From positions 1-64,000 of the forward strand of contig CAJTWA010000021.1 in assembly GCA_910580195.1 (NCBI GenBank): a stretch of DNA of 64,000 bases. The letters are read 5' to 3'. The position numbers and the translations under genes were made by a program. Origin of the DNA: an uncultured Lachnospiraceae bacterium. Its GTDB lineage: Bacteria; Bacillota; Clostridia; Lachnospirales; Lachnospiraceae. Below, one piece after another: positions 10,380 to 17,132 of the stretch; the stretch's first letter is position 1, and each line of letters begins with the position of its first letter. A model generated the notes under the pieces. The model was not told where the DNA came from. It made no database searches and worked only from the letters and a program-made list of their open reading frames with translations.

Positions 10380-10430
10380 GCATCAATAGTAAGAAAAGGC
10401 CAAACATTATCTCAAAGAACCCATATTTGT

Positions 10431-10480
10431 AAAAAGGTGCAAGCCCCGTTGGAATTCCAAAGAGCTTTGCACCTTTTCCT
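10431..10480. terminator. terminator after the surface-protein gene
   Basis: AAAAAGGTGCAA pairs with TTGCACCTTTT (10466-10478), and the loop contains the palindrome TTGGAATTCCAA. The A/T ends make it bidirectional. It separates the surface-protein gene from the GntR operon. Confidence 0.7.
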
Positions 10481-10548
10481 TATGATGTGAATATTACAGC
10501 AACACATTTATCTAAATATGCTGCTACAATAGTACTATTTTCAAAAAT

Positions 10549-10597
10549 AAACAGTATATAACACTTGACAACAGTTCAATACTGTTATATACTGTTT
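10549..10597 (+). promoter_or_regulatory. promoter embedded in a 15-bp inverted-repeat operator
   Basis: TTGACA (10565-10570), a 17-bp spacer and TATACT (10588-10593) form a near-consensus promoter. A perfect 15-bp inverted repeat flanks it: AAACAGTATATAACA at 10549-10563 and its reverse complement at 10583-10597, the latter covering the -10. A third ACAGT/ACTGT pair lies at 10571-10585. This fits autorepression by the GntR-type regulator encoded just downstream. Confidence 0.75.
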
Positions 10598-10626
10598 CAA
10601 ACAAGAAGAAAGGGTTGGGCAGAAAT

Positions 10627-10998
10627 ATGAACATCATTATAAATGGTTCCTTAATGGTTCCAATCTACGAGCAGATTGTAGATCAGGTTAAGGCACTAAT
10701 CCGCAATGGGGAACTGCAGGAAAATGATAACCTGCCCTCTGTCCGTGCCTTGTCCAAGGAACTGAAAATCAGCGCCCTGACGGTAAAAAAGGCATATGAC
10801 AGCTTGGAGGCAGAAGGCTTTACGGTGACTGTCCATGGGAAAGGGACTTATGTAGCGGCAACGAATAAGGAGCTTTTGCTGGAGGAGCAGAAGAAGGAAC
10901 TGGAAACAGATTTAGAATTGGCAATTTTAAAAGGCAGGAGATATGGAATCAGCGACGAAGATATCAGGAGCCTGTTTGAATTGATTTTGGAGGGATGA
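10627..10998 (+). CDS. GntR family (YtrA-type) transcriptional regulator
   Basis: This is a 123-residue one-domain regulator. The N-terminal winged helix (VPIYEQIVDQVKALIRNGEL, then LPSVRALSKELKISALTVKKAY) is the GntR signature, followed by the KGTYV wing and a short helical tail for dimerisation, as in YtrA. YtrA-type repressors commonly control an ABC transporter in the same operon and respond to cell-envelope antibiotics. The start ATG 10627 has AAAGGG upstream; TTG 10615 lacks room for a ribosome binding site. Its stop overlaps the next start, so regulator and transporter are translationally coupled. Its likely target is the inverted repeat over its own promoter. Confidence 0.92.
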   Translation: MNIIINGSLMVPIYEQIVDQVKALIRNGELQENDNLPSVRALSKELKISALTVKKAYDSLEAEGFTVTVHGKGTYVAATNKELLLEEQKKELETDLELAILKGRRYGISDEDIRSLFELILEG

Positions 10999-11849
10999 AA
11001 ATGTTAAAGATTGAACATTTGAGGAAACAATACGGCAATTTCTCCTTAGACTGCACCATGGAGGTTCAGCCGGGGTGCGTGACAGGCCTGATTGGGCCGA
11101 ACGGTTCAGGGAAAAGCACTACCTTTAAGGCCATTTTAGGCCTCATCCACATAGACGGCGGCAACGTGGAAATTTTTGGAAAAAACATCGGAGAAATTAC
11201 CCCAGAGGACAAACAGAAGCTAGGGGTTGTCCTGTCTGATTCTGGGTTCAGCGGATATCTGGAAGTAAGGGATATTGTACCCGTGCTGGAAAGCCTTTAC
11301 GGCACATTTGACAAAACATTTTTTTTACAGAATATCCAGAGGTTTGGCCTGCCCATGGACAAAAAAATGAAAGATTTTTCTACTGGGATGAAGGCCAAAT
11401 TAAAAGTCCTTGCAGCCATTTCCCATAAAGCAAAGCTGCTGATACTGGATGAACCCACCGTTGGCCTTGACGTGGTGGCAAGGGATGAAATGCTGGAACT
11501 GCTGCGGGAATTCATGGAAGGGGACGAAGAACGTTCCATTTTGATTAGTTCCCATATTTCCGGGGATTTAGAAACCTTGTGCGATGACCTCTATATGATA
11601 CATGAAGGGAAAATTGTCCTGCATGAAGACACCGACGTGCTGCTGGGCAGTTACGCTTTGCTCAAGGTGAACCCCAGCCAATACGCAGAGCTAGATAAGC
11701 GCTACATCCTCCGCCGGAGGAAGGAAAGCTTCGGCTATAGCTGCCTGACAGACCAGAAGCAGTACTATCTGGACAATTACCCGCAGATTGCCATAGAAAA
11801 AGGCAGCGTTGACGAAGTAATTTCCATGACCGTACGGGGTGAAGCATAA
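10995..11849 (+). CDS. ABC transporter ATP-binding protein
   Basis: The 284-residue ATPase subunit shows Walker A GPNGSGKST (34-42), a degenerate signature FSTGMKAKL in place of LSGGQ, Walker B LLILDEPTVGLD and the switch histidine in ISSHISGD. The weakened signature is common in YtrB/BcrA-type subunits. It should power the membrane protein encoded next. The start codon overlaps the GntR stop. The C-terminal 70 residues are an extension of the type seen in multidrug or bacitracin-type exporters. The substrate is unknown. Confidence 0.92.
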   Translation: MKMLKIEHLRKQYGNFSLDCTMEVQPGCVTGLIGPNGSGKSTTFKAILGLIHIDGGNVEIFGKNIGEITPEDKQKLGVVLSDSGFSGYLEVRDIVPVLESLYGTFDKTFFLQNIQRFGLPMDKKMKDFSTGMKAKLKVLAAISHKAKLLILDEPTVGLDVVARDEMLELLREFMEGDEERSILISSHISGDLETLCDDLYMIHEGKIVLHEDTDVLLGSYALLKVNPSQYAELDKRYILRRRKESFGYSCLTDQKQYYLDNYPQIAIEKGSVDEVISMTVRGEA

Positions 11850-11942
11850 AAGCCCTGTATGGGCTGGGTAATGCCCAGCGGGCAGGCTGCAGAGCTCAGC
11901 TAAGAATATAGGAAAATATTGATAGAAAGGTGTTTGCAGAAT

Positions 11943-12596
11943 ATGAAAGGCTTATTAATTAAAGATATCAAACTTTTAGTAAAACAGCAGAGATTTTTTT
12001 CATCCATAATATTTATTGCAGTGGTTCTTACCGTGGTAACGGATAACCCTTCTTTTATTGTCGGATACATGACGTTTATTGGTTCATCTTTTACCTTAAG
12101 CAGCATTACCTATGATGAATTTGACAACGGAAATGCTTTCCTGTTTTCCCTGCCTATTACAAGGCGCATGTATACAAAAGAGAAATACAGCTTTGCACTG
12201 ATACTGGGAGGAGGGTTCTGGGTATTCTCAACGGCGCTTGCAGCAGCTGTGGGGGAAATGAAGCAAATGGCCTCCATTGGGGATACCCTGATAATTTCAT
12301 GCATGATCCTCCCGATTATGCTGGTTATGCTGTCTATTATGCTCCCATTCCAGCTAAAATATGGCGGGGAAAAAGGCAGGATTGCAGCAATTGTAATGGT
12401 AGGGGGAATATTTATAGCATTTCTTATCATGGCAAAGGCTGCCGAGTGGCTGAATATAGATTTGGAAGGGGTGTTCGGCAGCTTCCCAACGATGGATGGC
12501 AAGGCAATAGTTGCCGCTGCATTAATTTTCGCATTTGTAATCCTGCTGATATCAATTAGGGCCAGCATATTCATTATGGAAAAAAAGGAATTTTAA
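11943..12596 (+). CDS. ABC-2 type membrane permease
   Basis: A 217-residue protein with about six hydrophobic segments, beginning MKGLLIKDIKLLVKQQ, typical of ABC2_membrane_5-like subunits paired with YtrB-type ATPases. ATG 11943 is chosen, with GAAAGGTG upstream; the earlier in-frame TTG at 11919 would precede that site. It lies 93 bp after the ATPase gene and completes a regulator-ATPase-permease operon, probably an envelope-stress or antimicrobial-peptide exporter (inference from family and layout). Confidence 0.88.
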   Translation: MKGLLIKDIKLLVKQQRFFSSIIFIAVVLTVVTDNPSFIVGYMTFIGSSFTLSSITYDEFDNGNAFLFSLPITRRMYTKEKYSFALILGGGFWVFSTALAAAVGEMKQMASIGDTLIISCMILPIMLVMLSIMLPFQLKYGGEKGRIAAIVMVGGIFIAFLIMAKAAEWLNIDLEGVFGSFPTMDGKAIVAAALIFAFVILLISIRASIFIMEKKEF

Positions 12597-12631
12597 TTTG
12601 AGATAGAATTGCCAGTGTGGGATAAATTTAG

Positions 12632-13348
12632 TATAATAAAAGAAGCAAGGGAAGAGAGGATAATGTCCCGGGTGAAGGGAAAATTTTTTATGATATCCGG
12701 TTTTCAGCATATAATAAGCAGGAAGAGATAAAAATCCTTGTCAATATTGAAGCCCAGAAATCATCAGACCCGGGCAGGCTGGGCTACCATTTAGAAAACA
12801 GGATCATCTTCTATTTGGCAAGGATGGTTTCTGCCCAGAAACAGACAGAGTTTTACCACAGTGATTATGATAATTTAAAAAGGGTGCGCAGCATTTGGAT
12901 TTGCATGGGCAATGGGAAGGATGCTGATTCCATTGAGGAGATTAGCCTTAGCAGGAACACTGTATTTGGAAAAATAGAAAATCCATACCAGATAGATTTG
13001 ATGCAGGGCATTATAATCAATTTGAGGAGCGGGGAACACTTAAAAGATTCCCAGAATACATTGGTTTCTATGCTGGAAAAATTGCTTTCACAGATGGATG
13101 TTGAGGAAAAGAAACGCATTTTGGCAGAAGAATTTGGGATGGTAATGACGGCTGAACTGGAAGGGAGGATGAAAACAATGTGCAATCTGTCAGAAAATAT
13201 TGAAGCAAGGGGAATTGAGAAAGGGATAGAGAAAGAACGTGCGGATGCTATCGGAAGGATGATAAAAGCTGGGGCAACGAAAAAACAGATAGCATCTTAC
13301 GGCTATACAAATGAGGAATTTGAAGCAGCCCGGAAGTTATGCATGTGA
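12632..13348 (+). pseudogene. 5'-truncated Rpn/PD-(D/E)XK transposase-like gene
   Basis: From 12632 the frame is open and reads like the central and C-terminal part of the Rpn-family recombination nuclease/putative transposase: GEGKIFYDIRFSAYNKQEE, ILVNIEAQKS, IFYLARMVSAQ, then RSIWICMGN. The C-terminus ends in the usual helix-rich ERADAIGRMIKAGATKKQIA tail. The N-terminal part is missing: an in-frame stop lies at 12629 and the first ATG is not until 12824. The catalytic NIEAQ strand (E-x-Q) survives. This is a decayed copy of a multicopy family. Confidence 0.7.
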
Positions 13349-13370
13349 TGGGAAAGATACCACCCTTAAG

Positions 13371-13395
13371 CTTGGATAGATTTCCAAGTTTTTTT
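13371..13395 (+). terminator. Rho-independent terminator
   Basis: CTTGGA and TCCAAG form a 6-bp stem with a TAGATT loop, followed by seven T. It lies 23 bp after the truncated Rpn gene. Confidence 0.65.
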
Positions 13396-13406
13396 GGAAA
13401 ACAGGG

Positions 13407-13587
13407 GGCTTTGTCAATTAAACTGTGTAAGTAAATAGTCGGAATATTCTCATGGACTGCTTGATTATTGTAACTCGAATTGCCGGAATCCTGTCAAAGC
13501 AAGGGTTTCCGCCTTTACAGGATTTTGGCAATCCGATAAAATCAGAATTGCAGCCTGAACAATTTACACAGTTTAGATGACAAAGCC
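13407..13587. mobile_element. 181-bp MITE-like element
   Basis: 24-bp terminal inverted repeats start GGCTTTGTCA and end CTGTGTAA (13407-13430 and 13564-13587), matching at 22 of 24 positions. They enclose non-coding DNA with a second, imperfect 20-bp inverted repeat (13481-13500 against 13511-13530). No target duplication is obvious. The ends resemble those of IS256-like elements as I remember them; this is unverified. Confidence 0.55.
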
Positions 13588-13644
13588 TGCCATACCGTGT
13601 AGATAGCTGCTATTTTGCAGCAGCCCCTTTCAGCTTTCATGTGC

Positions 13645-13905
13645 TTATTTCTTCTTCATCCAATTCCGCAACGGATTGACTTCCTTTGCTTTGGCAAGGA
13701 TATCATCCCCGTTTTGTACCAAATAACTGCTAAGCTGCTGCAATTCTTCTTTGGAAAAGCCGGAGGACCTTTCTATCAGGCCAGAGGGCACAATCCCTTC
13801 GGCATAATCTTTGCCCCGCTCAAAAATGACACGTACAATTTTTTTCCCGTCTTTCTGGGGGAGCAGGCCTGTATAGGTCATGCGAAATTCCTGTGGCTGG
13901 TTCAT
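13645..13905 (-). CDS. conserved small hypothetical protein
   Basis: An 86-residue basic protein beginning MNQPQEFRMTYTG. The start is secured by AAGGAGGG about 7 bp upstream. The sequence (KKIVRVIFERGKDYAEGIVP, then SKEELQQLSSYLVQNGDDIL) looks like a compact alpha/beta protein with coding-type composition and no signal peptide. I do not recognise a function. It stands alone between the MITE-like element and the phospholipase leader. Confidence 0.7.
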   Translation of the reverse strand: MNQPQEFRMTYTGLLPQKDGKKIVRVIFERGKDYAEGIVPSGLIERSSGFSKEELQQLSSYLVQNGDDILAKAKEVNPLRNWMKKK

Positions 13906-14289
13906 GGAAGTCCCTCCTTCATATTCTTTTCTAATTACTATGGAAATGGAATGGTATTCTGGCATACCATTGATTCTTCACCGATTCTTTATTTACCATT
14001 ATACCTATTTGGAAAAAAATTACAAGCCTAACAATTCTGGGAGTTATCCGCCATCAGCCGTATGATGGCCTGAACGGTTTCTCCCATCCCAACGCTTGTA
14101 AGGATTCCATGCAACCCATGGCATCTGCGGTAATTATAACGGAAAACAGGGGAAAGGGTAATGCAATATTTTGCAGATTTGATAGGAAATGTTTTGGGGA
14201 GGCTGGAATTTCCGTGAAAAAGGCAGATTGTAAATAAAATGGAAATCTTGTAAAATACTAAAGTAAGAATGAAAGGAATGTAGGATAGT
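13906..14289. other. gene-free gap
   Basis: I see no convincing gene here; the only long frames have no ribosome binding site and atypical composition. The right-hand part is AT-rich with AAAGGA-like boxes just before the shared leader element, and is probably the promoter region of the phospholipase gene. Confidence 0.5.
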
Positions 14290-14352
14290 GTGAAAAATAC
14301 GTTTTTCATTGCTATTTGTGCCTAAATGGAACGAAAGGAATGGGTAATTAGA
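14290..14352 (+). promoter_or_regulatory. duplicated 63-nt leader with 11-codon peptide, copy 1
   Basis: GTG 14290 opens an 11-codon frame (V/M-KNTFFIAICA) ending in TAA 14323-14325, exactly 27 nt before the phospholipase start. TGAAAAA and TTTTTCA at its beginning form a 7-bp hairpin with a TACG loop. A second copy precedes sbcC at 17070-17132, about three quarters identical, with no gaps and the same hairpin, peptide frame and spacing. Confidence 0.65.
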
Positions 14353-15201
14353 ATGAAACTTGGAATGGTTATGGAAGGCGGCGCAAGCCGGACATTGTTT
14401 AGCTGCGGCGTCACAGATGCATTGTTAGAGGAAAATATCATGCCGGACTATTTTATTGGGGTATCTGCCGGAATCGCTTACGGGGTATCCTATCTGGCAA
14501 AGCAGAAAGGGCGGAATCTGGAAATTGCCCAGAAATATATGAATGACAAGCGGTATATGGGGATGCGCCATCTCTTAAAGGACAGGAGCTTTTACAATAT
14601 CCCCTTTGTGTTTGACGAGGTTCCCAACAAGCTGGAAGCATTTGATTATGAGGCTTTTGAGGCATTTCCGGGCAAAGTGGAGGCCTGCGTAACGAATATC
14701 CACACCGGGGAGCCGGAATATTTGGAAGTGCCGAGGCGGGACGACAAATTTGACGTAGTGGTGGCAAGCTGCGCGCTGCCCATCCTGTTCCAGCCGGTAA
14801 AAGTAGGGAAACGCTATTATCTGGACGGCGGCCTGTCCGATTCCGTCCCCTACAAACATGCCATTGATGAAGGGTGCGATAAAAATATTGTAATCCTCAC
14901 AAGGGAGCGCGGCTATGTGAAAAAACCAGAGCGTGCCGGGGATATTTCCAGAAAGCTATATAAAAAATACCCGAAGGTGGCAGAGGACATCAAGAACAGG
15001 CCAGAACGTTATAATGCATGTATCCAAGAACTGATGGAGCGGGAACAGGCCGGGGAAATCTTTGTGATTGCGCCGGAAACTACCCATGGGGTAGGCAGGA
15101 CGGAGTCCGACCCGGAAAAACTGACGGTCTTATATGAGGAAGGCTACCAGCAGGCAAAGAAGCAGATGGAGGATTTGAAACGGTATCTGAAAATTGCGTG
15201 A
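14353..15201 (+). CDS. patatin-like phospholipase (YjjU/RssA type)
   Basis: A 282-residue lipid acyl hydrolase with the patatin Ser-Asp dyad. The oxyanion segment EGGASR (8-13) is followed by GVSAG (36-40, nucleophile Ser38) and DGGL (Asp158). No signal peptide is seen, so it acts in the cytoplasm or at the inner membrane face. ATG 14353 is preferred over ATG 14326 because it matches the position of the sbcC start relative to the shared leader. The next gene lies 20 bp downstream. The substrate is not predictable; the family includes phospholipases and esterases. Confidence 0.9.
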   Translation: MKLGMVMEGGASRTLFSCGVTDALLEENIMPDYFIGVSAGIAYGVSYLAKQKGRNLEIAQKYMNDKRYMGMRHLLKDRSFYNIPFVFDEVPNKLEAFDYEAFEAFPGKVEACVTNIHTGEPEYLEVPRRDDKFDVVVASCALPILFQPVKVGKRYYLDGGLSDSVPYKHAIDEGCDKNIVILTRERGYVKKPERAGDISRKLYKKYPKVAEDIKNRPERYNACIQELMEREQAGEIFVIAPETTHGVGRTESDPEKLTVLYEEGYQQAKKQMEDLKRYLKIA

Positions 15202-15221
15202 CGGATGGGGGGATATTCTTG

Positions 15222-15725
15222 GGAAACCAATATTTCAATCAGGCGCTGTCTGATTTTGTAAATGATGCAGCCTACGGCGGAGCCATCCGCCATTTGGCGA
15301 GCCTAGGGCATACCGTAGGGCAAATCGTAAAGGAATTGGATTTCCCCATTTCAGAAGAGCGTGCCGGGGCAGCAGTCTGGCGGTATTATCTGGAGCAAGG
15401 GATTATCCTTTTGGAAGAGCCGGACCAAGGGAAGGCAATCCCCAAGGTTTCCTATGTCCGGGAATACGGGAAAAACGGAATCCCCCATTTCCGCCGGGTA
15501 CTGGAGCAGCCAAGCCGCCCGCAGGGCAAATACTATCCCTGTGATTTTGGCAAAAGGCGGCATCAGGATGAAAAGGCCTTCCTTCAGGAATTAGGCTGCC
15601 TGCAGGAACGGGACCGTGCATACATCCTAGGCCTGCCATGGCCGCCGCAGACTGTTTACCATATCGCAGATGAAAGGATGGGCAGAATTATGGGAACATT
15701 AACGTGCCTGAAAAAGACGGTTTGA
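15222..15725 (+). CDS. conserved hypothetical protein linked to the phospholipase
   Basis: About 167 residues, starting MGNQYFNQALSDF from a TTG at 15222, favoured by GGGGGGAT 6 bp before it; GTG 15198 is an alternative that overlaps the phospholipase stop. The N-terminal half is helical (IRHLASLGHTVGQIVKELDF), suggesting a helix-turn-helix-like fold. The C-terminal half contains YVREYGKNGIPHFRR and PCDFGKRR. Function unknown; close coupling to the phospholipase suggests a shared process. Confidence 0.7.
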   Translation, partial: GNQYFNQALSDFVNDAAYGGAIRHLASLGHTVGQIVKELDFPISEERAGAAVWRYYLEQGIILLEEPDQGKAIPKVSYVREYGKNGIPHFRRVLEQPSRPQGKYYPCDFGKRRHQDEKAFLQELGCLQERDRAYILGLPWPPQTVYHIADERMGRIMGTLTCLKKTV

Positions 15726-15846
15726 TACAGGCAGCTTTGGGTGTTTCTCCCTTTAAGCAAACGGCCCATGGGCATCCTTCCATCCTTTCTGCAGAAGAAA
15801 CTCATTTTATATATGGAAAATAGCACAATAAGAAAAGGGAATATAA

Positions 15847-17013
15847 ATGAAAATTTTTCACTTATCAGACTTACACATAGGAAAACAGCTCCACTATTAC
15901 AGCCTAAAAGAAAACCAACAAGCGATCCTTTCCCAAATCGTATCTTTAGCGGAAGAGTACCGCCCAGACGCCATCCTGATCTGCGGCGACATTTACGACC
16001 GATCCATCCCTTCTGGAGAGGCCTGTACAATTTTTGACCGTTTTTTGCAAGAACTGTCAGGAATCACCCCTCAGATTCCCGTCCTTATCATTGCTGGGAA
16101 CCATGACAATGCCCAACGCCTGTCCTATGCCAGCACTTTTCTGGAGAAACACCAGATTTACCTGTCCACATCCCCGCCCTCCCGCCCAGAAGAACGCCTG
16201 AAAAAAGTTGTTTTGGCTGACGCCCACGGCGAAGTGAATTTTTACCTCCTCCCCTTCCTAAAGCCCGGCTATGTTCGCCACTTATTTGAGGAAGGGGCAG
16301 TCACAGATTATGAAACTGCAGTCCGGGAAATTTTAGGCAGGGAGCAGATTGATTTTACCAAGCGGAATGTGCTGCTGTCCCACCAGTTTTACACCAACCA
16401 AGGGCAGAAACCAGAACCCTGCGATTCTGAGCAGTCTGTCCTTACCATAGGCGGCTTAGACAACGTAGACGCATCTGCAGTGGAGCAGTTTGACTATGCA
16501 GCCCTTGGGCATATCCATGGGGCGCAGATGGTAAAATCCCCCCATATCCGCTACTGCGGCACGCCTTTAAAATATTCCGTCAGCGAGGAATTCCACAAGA
16601 AATCCATTACCATGGCAGAATTTGGGGCAAAGGGGCAGGAAGTAAAGATTACCTCTATCCCGTTAACGCCCATCCAAGAAGTGCGCCGGGAACGGGGCTT
16701 GCTTCAAGAGGTTATCAGCCGGGCAACCAAGGAAAACTGCCACGATTTTATCAGCGTGACGCTGACAGATGAAAAGGAGCCGTACCGCCCCAAAGAGCAG
16801 CTAGAGGAAGTCTACGACGCCATTTTGGAACTGCGGGTAGACAACACAAGGACCAGAAGTATTTTGGAATCGGAAGGGGAAGGCAGCATCCTGCTGGGGC
16901 CAATGGAGGCCTTCCGGGCATTTTATCAGGAAATGCAGGGGCAGCCCATGGGCAGCGGGGAAGAAGAAATCATAGCATCCATTTTAAGCCAGTGGGGAGG
17001 GGAAAGCCTCTGA
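15847..17013 (+). CDS. sbcD: exonuclease subunit SbcD
   Basis: 388-residue Mre11-type phosphoesterase, the nuclease subunit of the SbcCD complex that opens hairpins and processes protein-blocked DNA ends. Metal-binding motifs are intact: DLHIG (Asp8, His10), GDIYDR (Asp48), GNHDN (Asn85, His86) and GHIHG further on. A capping domain and a C-terminal SbcC-binding region follow. The start follows AAAAGGGAATATAA. It pairs with the SbcC gene 119 bp downstream, which has its own leader. Confidence 0.96.
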   Translation: MKIFHLSDLHIGKQLHYYSLKENQQAILSQIVSLAEEYRPDAILICGDIYDRSIPSGEACTIFDRFLQELSGITPQIPVLIIAGNHDNAQRLSYASTFLEKHQIYLSTSPPSRPEERLKKVVLADAHGEVNFYLLPFLKPGYVRHLFEEGAVTDYETAVREILGREQIDFTKRNVLLSHQFYTNQGQKPEPCDSEQSVLTIGGLDNVDASAVEQFDYAALGHIHGAQMVKSPHIRYCGTPLKYSVSEEFHKKSITMAEFGAKGQEVKITSIPLTPIQEVRRERGLLQEVISRATKENCHDFISVTLTDEKEPYRPKEQLEEVYDAILELRVDNTRTRSILESEGEGSILLGPMEAFRAFYQEMQGQPMGSGEEEIIASILSQWGGESL

Positions 17014-17069
17014 AACAGAAGTTTTTTTCCAGCTGCATTTAAGTAGAATAAAAGGAAGAAGTAATTACT

Positions 17070-17132
17070 GTGAAAAACGAATTTTTCATTACGATTTGTG
17101 CCTAAGTAAACGGAAAGGGACGGGTGATTTTT
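17070..17132 (+). promoter_or_regulatory. duplicated 63-nt leader with 11-codon peptide, copy 2
   Basis: GTG 17070 opens V/M-KNEFFITICA, ending at TAA 17103-17105, 27 nt before the sbcC start. The first seven pairing bases (TGAAAAA/TTTTTCA) and the box ATTTGTGCCTAA are identical to copy 1, whereas the hairpin loop differs (CGAA instead of TACG). Confidence 0.65.

Noticed and set aside
14028..14309. 93-codon minus-strand frame before the phospholipase
   Set aside because: It overlaps the conserved leader, lacks a ribosome binding site and has atypical composition.
15751..15790. GCCCATGGGC palindrome before sbcD as an operator
   Set aside because: A single 10-bp palindrome without a partner regulator or repeated site; could be chance.
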